Assembly (NCBI GenBank): GCA_002408385.1
Contig: DHSB01000109.1
Location: forward strand, 31,436-40,886
Length of the DNA: 9,451 bases
Direction: 5' to 3'
DNA from: Myxococcales bacterium UBA5297
GTDB taxonomy: Bacteria; Myxococcota; Myxococcia; Myxococcales; UBA5297
Below are positions 1-7,080 of this stretch, piece by piece (position 1 is the stretch's first letter; each line of letters starts with the position of its first letter). Under the pieces are notes generated by a model. That model was given only the letters and a program-made list of their open reading frames with translations, was not told the DNA's origin and did not search any database. Both the position numbers and the translations under genes were made by a program.

Positions 1-564
1 ACCGCTGCCGTAGGCGATGTGGGCGGCCTGCCGGTCGCTGACGTTCGAGAGCCGGGCGCCGATGACGCTCACCTTGCGCAACTGTGGCACGCGGGGCGCG
101 AAGTCGACCTTGCCCCGCAGCCAGCGCTGGATGCCGACCGGTTGCGGGTCCTGCACCTCGAGCGGAAGCTGGCGCTTGTGGGTGGCGATGGCGGCCGCGG
201 CGTAGGTCGCCGCTCTGTCGCGCGAGGTGCCCACGCGCAGGTAATAGACCCCGCTTCCGGCGACGATGGTCAGCGCCGCCGCATAGGCCAGGGCGGGGCG
301 CTGCCAGAGCGGGCGGCGGGAGGCCTGCTGCTCGTCGATGCCCGCGAGGATGCGCTGGCGCAGCGCTGCCGGGGGTGCCGGGTTGAGGTTGCCCACCCGC
401 CGGCCCGCCTCGCGCAGCTTGCGCTTGAAAGCCCGTTGCTCGTCGACCGCGGCGCGGCAGCGAGGGCACTCGACCAGATGGGCCTCGAAGGCGATCGTCT
501 CCTCACCCTCGAACTCGGCGTCGACGAAGCTCTGCAGGAACCTTTCGAACTCTTCGCAGGTCAT
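1..564 (-). CDS. Membrane-anchored zinc-binding anti-sigma factor, C-terminus cut by window edge
   Basis: Predicted to bind and inhibit the ECF sigma factor encoded just upstream. Reading from ATG at 564, 188 residues are visible with no stop before the edge. Residues 1-50 form a ZAS (zf-HC2) domain: Cys3, then His29-x3-Cys33-x2-Cys36. Residues about 90-109 are a hydrophobic membrane span (LAYAAALTIVAGSGVYYL), so the zinc domain would be cytoplasmic and the remaining ~80 residues extracytoplasmic. The Cys3/His29/Cys33/Cys36 spacing equals that of C11/H37/C41/C44 in Streptomyces RsrA, a thiol-redox sensor, although RsrA itself is soluble. An AGGG lies five bases before the ATG. The sigma gene ends 61 bases upstream with no obvious promoter between, so the two are probably cotranscribed. 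Family assignment is firm; redox sensing is inferred. Confidence 0.87.
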   Translation of the reverse strand, partial: MTCEEFERFLQSFVDAEFEGEETIAFEAHLVECPRCRAAVDEQRAFKRKLREAGRRVGNLNPAPPAALRQRILAGIDEQQASRRPLWQRPALAYAAALTIVAGSGVYYLRVGTSRDRAATYAAAAIATHKRQLPLEVQDPQPVGIQRWLRGKVDFAPRVPQLRKVSVIGARLSNVSDRQAAHIAYGSG

Positions 565-625
565 GCGCGCCCTGGCGGAGCTGCTCGGCAACAGCAAGCA
601 GCCGCTTGAGAAGGGTTGTGCGAAG

Positions 626-1279
626 CTACCGGACCGCGCCGCTGCTGCGGCGGCGCCGATACTCCTGCAGGTCCGCCGGCGCCCTGCTGTCCGCGCCTTC
701 CTCGTCCTTGAGGACGCCGGTGTCGGTCGCGTAGCGCTTGAGCATCTTCTGGAGCAGCTTGCGCCCGCGGTACAGGCGGCTCATCACCGTGCCGACCGGG
801 CAGCCGAGGATCTCCGCGATCTCCTTGTAAGAGAACTCCTGGAGGTCGGCGAGGATCACCACCAGGCGAAAGTCGATGGGCAACTGGTCGATCGCGCCGA
901 GGATGTCGTCGGAGAGCAGCCGCTCGAAGAGGTACTGCTCGGGGTTGGCCGCGTACTCGGTCGCGTCGCGCGAGATGAACCGCTCGTGGACGGTGTCGCG
1001 CTCGGCGCCCTCGACCACCGTGCGCTCCTTGACCCGGCGCCGGTAGCGGTTGATGAACGTGTTGGTGAGGATTTTGAAGAGCCAGGCCTTCATGTTCGTG
1101 CCGCGCTCGAACTTGTCGAAGAAGCGGTAGGCACGCATGAACGTGTCCTGGACGAGGTCTTCAGCGTCGCGTTCGTTCTTGGTCAGGCGCAGCGCCGCCG
1201 AGTACATCGGCTCCAGGTGCTGCAGCGCCAACTCCTCGAACTCGACCTTCGTGCGGTCATTTTGGCGGAAGTCAAGCAT
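626..1279 (-). CDS. ECF RNA polymerase sigma factor, SigR/RpoE-like
   Basis: A 217-residue group 4 sigma factor that directs RNA polymerase to stress promoters. Region 2 spans about residues 15-85, with [17 protein letters not shown] (38-54) as region 2.2 and [19 protein letters not shown] (64-82) as regions 2.3-2.4. Region 4 spans about 127-180, with the helix-turn-helix [20 protein letters not shown]. The phrases [20 protein letters not shown] and NTFINRYRR resemble the ECF12 (SigR) group. A basic tail of about 35 residues follows region 4. The start is ATG at 1279; AAGG abuts the codon and no better in-frame start is near. The next gene is its likely anti-sigma factor, and a SigR-type promoter lies upstream, so autoregulation is likely. 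The exact ECF subgroup is from memory of sequence patterns. Confidence 0.93.
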   Translation of the reverse strand: MLDFRQNDRTKVEFEELALQHLEPMYSAALRLTKNERDAEDLVQDTFMRAYRFFDKFERGTNMKAWLFKILTNTFINRYRRRVKERTVVEGAERDTVHERFISRDATEYAANPEQYLFERLLSDDILGAIDQLPIDFRLVVILADLQEFSYKEIAEILGCPVGTVMSRLYRGRKLLQKMLKRYATDTGVLKDEEGADSRAPADLQEYRRRRSSGAVR

Positions 1280-1308
1280 CCTTGCCGTCCGGGTATCTAC
1301 TGTTCACC

Positions 1309-1337
1309 TGCTAAAAATCTAGCATCGGTTCGCCGAT
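1309..1337. other. Two adjacent small inverted repeats in the sigma-factor leader
   Basis: On the plus strand, TGCTA-AAAATC-TAGCA (1309-1324) abuts ATCGG-TTCG-CCGAT (1324-1337). Each has a perfect five-base-pair stem. They lie between the predicted SigR-type promoter and the sigma start. Read on the minus strand, the GC-rich hairpin comes first and is followed within nine bases by TTTTT, so it could also be a weak terminator for the upstream metallopeptidase gene. The predicted transcription start falls inside the first hairpin, which argues against that one acting in the sigma mRNA. Function is unknown. Confidence 0.4.
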
Positions 1338-1338
1338 C

Positions 1339-1366
1339 CAACAGGGCACGCCTGCCAAGCATTCCC
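1339..1366 (-). promoter_or_regulatory. Predicted SigR-type (ECF12) autoregulatory promoter
   Basis: On the minus strand, GGGAAT (1366-1361) is followed by exactly 18 bases and then GTTG (1342-1339). This matches the published Streptomyces SigR promoter pattern, GGAAT and GTT about 18 bases apart. Transcription would begin near 1332, leaving a leader of about 50 bases before the sigma start at 1279. The match upstream of a gene whose product looks SigR-like is the main support. A second GGGAAT on this strand (1462-1457) has no GTT at the right distance. Confidence 0.62.
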
Positions 1367-1463
1367 GCGTTCTGCAAGCACCTGGCCGAGCGGCCTTCGG
1401 GCGTTGTCGGCCGAGCGGGGCTGCTCTCTTTGGCGGGCCGTTGCCCGCCGCTGCCGATTCCCG

Positions 1464-2531
1464 TCAATCGAGGCCCCGTTCATAGAGCTGCTCCTCATCC
1501 AAGCCCAAGAAGTGCCCGACCTCGTGAATCAAGGTGACCTCGATTTGCTCGATCAGCTCGTCCCGACTGCGAGCGAACCTCCTGAGATTGCTGCGAAAGA
1601 GCAGGATGGCGCTCGGGAGCTGGCTCCACGGGTCGGAGGTCGACTGCTCGGTGACGGGCGTGCCGCGAAACAGGCCCAAGCTGCCCGGTGAGAGCGGAGG
1701 CTCGGAGGCCCGCAGCTCGTCGAGGTCGGGCAGCTCCTCGGCGATGATCGCCACGTTGGACAGGTAGTGCTGCACCTTCGACGGCAGCCCGTCGAGCGCG
1801 TCCTCGATGGCTCTCTCGAAGTCCCGGGCCGACATCGGCACCGGAACCGGGAACTGCTCGGGTGCGAGCGTTCGCGCCCGGCGAAAGTGGCGCTCGGCGA
1901 GGGCCGGGTCGCCCTGGTGCTCGGCTATCAGGCCGAGGTAATGGTGCGCTCGGGCATCCTCGGGCTCGACCTTGAGCAGCGCGGCAAGCTCGGCCTTCGC
2001 CTCGTCGAGCCCGCACAGCTCGAACAGGGCGATGCCCCTCTCGACCGCTATCCCGGGGAGCTCGGGGGCGAGGGCACGGGCCTTGTCGAGCACGCGCAGC
2101 GCCCCGCGGCTGTCGCCAAGACCGCCGAGCGCGGCGCTCTGCAGGATCAGCAACTCGGCCTCGCGCCGAGGCTCCTTCGCGCGGCGCGCGAGCTTTCGGG
2201 CCCGCTCTACCAGGCCCAGGGCCTCCTCGTAGGCGTCGTGGTCTCCCTCGAGATCGTAGACGAGCAGCTCGCCGGCGGCCTGGAGCAGGTCGAGATCGTC
2301 GGGCGCCTGCACGAGCGCCTCGCGAAACAGCTCACAGGCCTCGTCGACCTCTCCCACGCTGGCCAGGGCGGCGGCCCGGTAGGTGAGGGCGTCAAGGTCG
2401 CCGGGAAACCTCTCGAACAGGCGCCCGGTCAGCTCGAGCGCCCGGTCGAAGTCCCCCTGCTCGAAGGCTTGGTCGATGCGGTCAAGCTCAGGCTCGACCT
2501 CGGATGCGGCTCGTGCGTCGTCTCGGGTCAT
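1464..2531 (-). CDS. TPR-repeat protein with C-terminal zincin-like metallopeptidase domain
   Basis: A 355-residue protein, probably cytoplasmic because no signal peptide or membrane span is visible. Residues about 15-230 are tetratricopeptide-like helical repeats, such as GDFDRALELTGRLFERFPGD and GDPALAERHFRRARTLAPE, which normally mediate protein-protein contact. Residues about 235-355 match the zincin-like family PF06262: an ALDGLP segment, an LGLFRGTPV segment, LPSAILLFRSNL, and the zinc site HEVGH at residues 336-340 followed by FLGLDEEQL. The HExxH motif is intact, so peptidase activity is possible, though members of this family are mostly uncharacterised. ATG at 2531 was chosen because an upstream in-frame extension to 2636 adds 35 low-complexity residues and would overlap the start region of the divergent regulator. 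It lies upstream of the sigma gene but is separated from it by that gene's own promoter. Substrate unknown. Confidence 0.85.
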   Translation of the reverse strand: MTRDDARAASEVEPELDRIDQAFEQGDFDRALELTGRLFERFPGDLDALTYRAAALASVGEVDEACELFREALVQAPDDLDLLQAAGELLVYDLEGDHDAYEEALGLVERARKLARRAKEPRREAELLILQSAALGGLGDSRGALRVLDKARALAPELPGIAVERGIALFELCGLDEAKAELAALLKVEPEDARAHHYLGLIAEHQGDPALAERHFRRARTLAPEQFPVPVPMSARDFERAIEDALDGLPSKVQHYLSNVAIIAEELPDLDELRASEPPLSPGSLGLFRGTPVTEQSTSDPWSQLPSAILLFRSNLRRFARSRDELIEQIEVTLIHEVGHFLGLDEEQLYERGLD

Positions 2532-2561
2532 GGCGACGAGACGATAGCGCAACTGGCGCCG

Positions 2562-2576
2562 GCCGCCATTGGCGGC
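2562..2576. repeat. Small inverted repeat between divergent genes
   Basis: GCCGCC-ATT-GGCGGC forms a perfect six-base-pair stem in the 106-base gap between the divergent metallopeptidase and response regulator genes. It could be an operator or a leader hairpin for the minus-strand gene. In DNA this GC-rich it may also be chance. Confidence 0.3.
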
Positions 2577-2598
2577 GATAGGCGGCGTTGTCCAAGAA

Positions 2599-2627
2599 TC
2601 GACCTCGGATGCGCCCGATGTTAGGCT
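2599..2627 (+). promoter_or_regulatory. Weak candidate promoter for the response regulator
   Basis: TCGACC (2599-2604) and TAGGCT (2622-2627) are 17 bases apart. Matches to the sigma-70 hexamers are only 4/6 and 3/6. Transcription would start near 2634, only a few bases before the GTG start, giving an almost leaderless message. This would fit the poor ribosome binding site there. The -35 hexamer lies within the second copy of a 15-base direct repeat (2494-2508 and 2599-2613). Confidence 0.27.
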
Positions 2628-2637
2628 GCCCTGCAAG

Positions 2638-2997
2638 GTGAAGATACTCGTTGTCGACGATGACTCGGACCTAAACCGGGCGCTCTCGCGCTTTCTCGAG
2701 AAGCAGGGCTACGAGGTCCACTCGGCGGGCGACGCCCTGCAGGCGCTCGACGTGGTGGCCCGAGTCGCGGACCTCGGCCTGGTGATCGCCGACGTGATGA
2801 TGCCCTACCTCGACGGCATCACCTTCACCGAGATGCTCAAGGCGGACCCGCGCAACAAGAGCCTGCCCATCATCCTTTTCTCGGCCCACCCGGACGACAA
2901 GAAGGCCGACCTCTCGCTGCGCAAGGGCGCGGCCTTCTTCCTTCCCAAGCCCATCGACTTCGAGAAGCTGCTCGCCCTGGTGAAGTTCGCCGAGTAG
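2638..2997 (+). CDS. Single-domain response regulator (CheY-like receiver)
   Basis: A 119-residue stand-alone receiver domain with no output domain. All phosphorylation-site residues are present: the acidic triad Asp7-Asp8-Asp9 in ILVVDDDSD, phospho-acceptor Asp52 in IADVMMPYLDG, Ser82 in ILFSAHP, and Lys104 in FFLPKPID. It should accept phosphate from a histidine kinase not encoded here and signal by protein-protein contact, in the manner of CheY/DivK-type proteins. GTG at 2638 was chosen because it starts directly on the first beta strand (MKILVVDD); a TTG at 2569 would add 23 residues unrelated to the fold. No good Shine-Dalgarno is seen, only an AAG touching the GTG. A short GC hairpin (GGCCC-GCG-GGGCC, 3058-3070) lies downstream but has no T run. 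The partner kinase and pathway are unknown. Confidence 0.9.
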   Translation: MKILVVDDDSDLNRALSRFLEKQGYEVHSAGDALQALDVVARVADLGLVIADVMMPYLDGITFTEMLKADPRNKSLPIILFSAHPDDKKADLSLRKGAAFFLPKPIDFEKLLALVKFAE

Positions 2998-3074
2998 GCG
3001 CACCCGCTCTCGACTCAGGCTGTGCCCCCACCGGCCTGCCGCGCACGCGCGCCGGGCGGCCCGCGGGGCCTTGC

Positions 3075-4812
<1,738 letters not shown>

Positions 4813-5055
4813 CCGCGCCCCAAGGCGAGCTCTCGTCACAGGTTGCGTCCCGACGCGCCGCACGGCGCGCCGGGGCGCGGCCGAAGAGAGCCGCAAGGCT
4901 CTTCGGGACCAAAACCCCAGCCGGCGTCGCCCGGGCTGTGGCCTGGCGAGCAGCGCCAGGGACCGAGCAGGTTCGCTCTTGTCCCCGGGGCTTCGCGCCC
5001 GAGCAGGTCCCGCGGGGATTGCCCCCAAACAGGGGACAGGATAACCTATTGATGT
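4813..5055. repeat. Hairpin-rich non-coding stretch, REP/BIME-like
   Basis: No convincing gene lies here. Several inverted repeats do: CCGAAGAG(AG)CC-GCAA-GGCTCTTCGG at 4881-4906 (ten pairs with a two-base bulge and a GNRA-type loop); CCTGGCG-AGCAG-CGCCAGG at 4942-4960; and TGTCCCC (4980-4986) pairing with GGGGACA (5032-5038). CCGAGCAGGT occurs twice, at 4963-4972 and 4999-5008. The AAACAGGGGACAGG phrase (5027-5040) resembles intergenic repeats I recall from many proteobacterial genomes, some linked to REP-associated Y1 transposases; this is memory, not a search. None of the hairpins has a following T run, so none is a clear groEL terminator. A possible but weak promoter (TTGCCC 5019-5024, 17 bases, TAACCT 5042-5047) lies at its end. 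Confidence 0.45.
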
Positions 5056-5179
5056 AGCGCCGTTTTTCCTTCGGGCGCGCCAGGTGGACTACTAGGCCGA
5101 TCGCCAACGGCGATCAGAAGTGGCCGAGGGTCCCAGTGGGGGCTCCGGGAACCTGTTCCCGCGGCCCCCACTGCTTTTT
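5056..5179 (+). ncRNA. Candidate structured leader or small RNA ending in a terminator
   Basis: About 125 bases able to fold into consecutive hairpins: GCGCC (5057-5061) with GGCGC (5074-5078); GATCGCC-AAC-GGCGATC (5099-5115), possibly extended by GGCC (5095-5098) with GGCC (5122-5125); then the intrinsic terminator. No known RNA family is recognised; I considered 6S RNA, SRP RNA, tmRNA and tRNA and none fits. It could be a small RNA, the tail of the groEL transcript, or a cis-regulatory leader of the amidohydrolase gene that begins 16 bases after the T run. The upstream promoter is weak, so the 5' end is uncertain. Confidence 0.35.
5134..5179 (+). terminator. Strong Rho-independent terminator
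   Basis: CAGTGGGGGC (5134-5143) pairs perfectly over ten bases with GCCCCCACTG (5164-5173). An inner stem CGGGAA (5146-5151) with TTCCCG (5156-5161) continues it. TTTTT follows at 5175-5179. The minus strand has no T run after the stem, so it acts on plus-strand transcripts only. It may end the groEL transcript or a small RNA, and any transcript of the amidohydrolase that starts upstream must pass it. Confidence 0.87.
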
Positions 5180-5183
5180 CCTT

Positions 5184-5206
5184 AAGGGGGAGCTCTTGGA
5201 GAGCTC
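5184..5206 (+). promoter_or_regulatory. Ribosome binding site and start-codon hairpin of the amidohydrolase
   Basis: AAGGGGGAG (5184-5192) precedes the TTG start at 5196. GAGCTC (5190-5195) and GAGCTC (5201-5206) can pair with each other, placing TTG in the five-base loop TTGGA. The 5' arm overlaps the end of the Shine-Dalgarno, so the hairpin could limit translation. The TTG start is the first in-frame start codon beyond the terminator with a purine-rich site. Confidence 0.5.
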
Positions 5207-6812
5207 AGCGGTCGGCTCGAGCGCCGGGCGGCTGATTCTCGCCAATGCCCGCGTTCACACGCTGCTTCCGTCGAACCTGACGGTCGAAGCCGTCGGAATC
5301 GGCGAAGGCCGGATTCGGGCAGTCGGCGCTCTTTCGGACGTTCGCGCCGCTGTTGGCCCGGCGCGGGAGGTCGACCTCGTGGGCTCGACGGTAGTCCCCG
5401 GACTGGTCGACGCGCACGGGCATCTGGCGATGATGGGCGAGCGGATGCGCCAGCTCGATCTCTCGGCCGCGCGCTCGCCCGAGGAGGTCGCGGCGCTCGT
5501 CGCAGCCCGTGTCGCCGGCGCCGCCGCGGGCGAATGGCTCGTGGGCCGCGCCTGGGACCAGAACCGGTTCGAGAACGGCGGCCTGCCGGACCGCGCCTGC
5601 CTCGACCGCGCCGCGCCCGACCACCCGGTCTTCCTGGAAAGGGTCGATGGTCACGCAGCCTGGACCAACAGCCGCGCTCTCGAGGCCGCCGGGCTCGGCC
5701 GCGACAGCCCCGATCCACCGGGCGGACGAATCCTGCGCGACAGTGCGGGCGAGCCCACAGGAATCCTCGTCGACGCGGCGATGAAGCCCGTCGTCGACCG
5801 CCTACCGGCGCCGACCGACGAGGAGCTCGAGGCCAGGCTGCTCACAGCGACCGAGCGCTGCGCGGGGTTTGGCCTGACCGCGGTCCACGATGCCGGCGTC
5901 GACCTGCGGAGCTGGACCGTGCTCGAGCGGCTGGCACGGCAGGGGAGGCTGCCGGTGCGCGTCCGGGCGATGGCCTGGCGCGGCGCCGCTTCTTTCGAGG
6001 AGCTCATCGGCCCCGGCCCGCGCACCGGGCTGTTCGGCGGGATGCTGTCGCTGCGCGCGGTCAAGTTCCTCGTCGACGGGGCGCTCGGCTCCCGAGGGGC
6101 TGCGCTGTTCGAGGACTACTGCGATGAGCCCGGTCAGACGGGGCTCCTCGTCGAGCTCGGCCTGCTCGAGCGGGATGCGGCCCGGTTGCTGCGAAGAGGG
6201 TTCCAGCTTGCGGTCCACGCCATCGGCGACCGGGCCGCCGCTCTCGCGCTCGCGGTCCTCGAGAGGGCCGCCCGCGAGGCCGGAGTCCGCGAGCCGCGCT
6301 CGCGCCTGGAGCACGCACAGCTTCTGCGCGACGAGGATTTCGGACGCCTGGCGCGGGCAGGGGTCATCGCCTCGGTCCAACCGGTGCACCAGGTCGCAGA
6401 CATGAGCTGGGTCGAGCGCAGGCTGGGGCCGGAGCGCCTCGCTCGCGCCTATGCCTGGCGCTCGCTGCTCGAGGCGGGCACGTGCCTCGCGTTCGGTACC
6501 GATTTCCCGATAGAGGAGCCCAATCCACTGCGGACCCTGCACGCGGCGATCACCCGGCAAGACGCGCACCGGCGCCCGGCCGGTGGGTGGAGGCCAGAGC
6601 AGAGGCTGACCGCGGCCGAGGCGCTCGATGCCTGCACCCGCGGCGCGGCGTTTGCCGCCTTCGAGGAAGGACAGCTCGGTCGAGTAGCCCCGGGAATGCG
6701 CGCCGATCTGACCGCCCTCGACGTCGACCCCCTGGCCTGCGATCCGTGGAGGCTCCTCGAGGGGCGCGCGATGCTGACCATGGTGGGCGGGCGCATCGTC
6801 TTCGAGCGCTGA
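5196..6812 (+). CDS. Metal-dependent amidohydrolase family 3 protein (YtcJ-like)
   Basis: A 538-residue member of the amidohydrolase 3 family (PF07969), the usual length for YtcJ and N-substituted formamide deformylase relatives. Metal-site motifs appear in order: HxH in VDAHGHL (His74, His76), a Lys in AVKFLVDGALGSRGA (Lys290, the likely bridging lysine), His341 in AVHAIGD, His373 in RLEHAQ and Asp436 in FGTDFP. The N-terminal strand pattern LILANARVHTLLP and the C-terminal GMRADLTALDVDPL segment form the small composite beta domain typical of the superfamily. It hydrolyses an amide or related C-N bond; the substrate cannot be told from sequence. No signal peptide is seen, so it is probably cytoplasmic. 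TTG at 5196 is preferred over an upstream GTG at 5136, because that start lies inside the terminator stem. It is the only metabolic enzyme in the window and its neighbours do not indicate a pathway. Confidence 0.9.
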   Translation: MESSAVGSSAGRLILANARVHTLLPSNLTVEAVGIGEGRIRAVGALSDVRAAVGPAREVDLVGSTVVPGLVDAHGHLAMMGERMRQLDLSAARSPEEVAALVAARVAGAAAGEWLVGRAWDQNRFENGGLPDRACLDRAAPDHPVFLERVDGHAAWTNSRALEAAGLGRDSPDPPGGRILRDSAGEPTGILVDAAMKPVVDRLPAPTDEELEARLLTATERCAGFGLTAVHDAGVDLRSWTVLERLARQGRLPVRVRAMAWRGAASFEELIGPGPRTGLFGGMLSLRAVKFLVDGALGSRGAALFEDYCDEPGQTGLLVELGLLERDAARLLRRGFQLAVHAIGDRAAALALAVLERAAREAGVREPRSRLEHAQLLRDEDFGRLARAGVIASVQPVHQVADMSWVERRLGPERLARAYAWRSLLEAGTCLAFGTDFPIEEPNPLRTLHAAITRQDAHRRPAGGWRPEQRLTAAEALDACTRGAAFAAFEEGQLGRVAPGMRADLTALDVDPLACDPWRLLEGRAMLTMVGGRIVFER

Positions 6813-7080
6813 CGAGGGGCTGCCTCATTGGAGGGACTCGAGTCGAGAGTCGACAGCCCGGGCTTCGCCCGGAACCCGAGGCGACCGGCCGCGGCGGAGA
6901 AGAAGCGCAGCAGGCTACAACCGGAACCTGGCTTTTGACTCCCGACTCAAAGCTCCCAACTCAGTCGAGAGTCGGCTTCAAGCCCTTGGGCTGCAGTCCC
7001 GAGTGAGCCTCGCCCGCGGCGCTGGGCGCCTGTTGCTCTGGCGCTCCTCGGTCCCGGGAAGCGGGATTGCGAGTGGGGCG
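6813..7080. other. Convergent intergenic region with short repeats and hairpins
   Basis: The region lies between two genes that run toward each other. I see no gene. It contains the palindrome GACTCGAGTC (6835-6844), a twelve-base direct repeat AGTCGAGAGTCG (6841-6852 and 6963-6974), the hairpin CCGGGC-TTC-GCCCGG (6858-6872), an imperfect inverted repeat GCTTTTGA/TCAAAGC (6931-6953), and GGCGC-TGG-GCGCC (7018-7030). GACTC-type words recur. None of the hairpins is followed by a T run, so neither convergent gene has an obvious intrinsic terminator. It could be a small dispersed repeat element. Confidence 0.5.

Noticed and set aside
1457..1462. A second GGGAAT on the minus strand as another SigR-type promoter
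   Set aside because: No GTT occurs 16 to 19 bases downstream, and it overlaps the 3' end of the metallopeptidase gene region.
338..1537. A 399-codon plus-strand frame across the sigma and anti-sigma genes
   Set aside because: It spans two clear minus-strand genes and their intergenic promoter, and its translation has no recognisable motif.
1767..2624. A 285-codon plus-strand frame opposite the TPR-metallopeptidase
   Set aside because: Shadow of the minus-strand gene, whose HEVGH and TPR motifs are clear.
2532..2636. N-terminal extension of the TPR-metallopeptidase to a start at 2636
   Set aside because: The added 35 residues are low complexity and would cover the promoter and start region of the divergent regulator; ATG at 2531 is simpler.
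5056..5179. tRNA, 6S RNA, SRP RNA or tmRNA between groEL and the amidohydrolase
   Set aside because: No cloverleaf, no CCA end, and no match to the conserved parts of these RNAs that I can recall.
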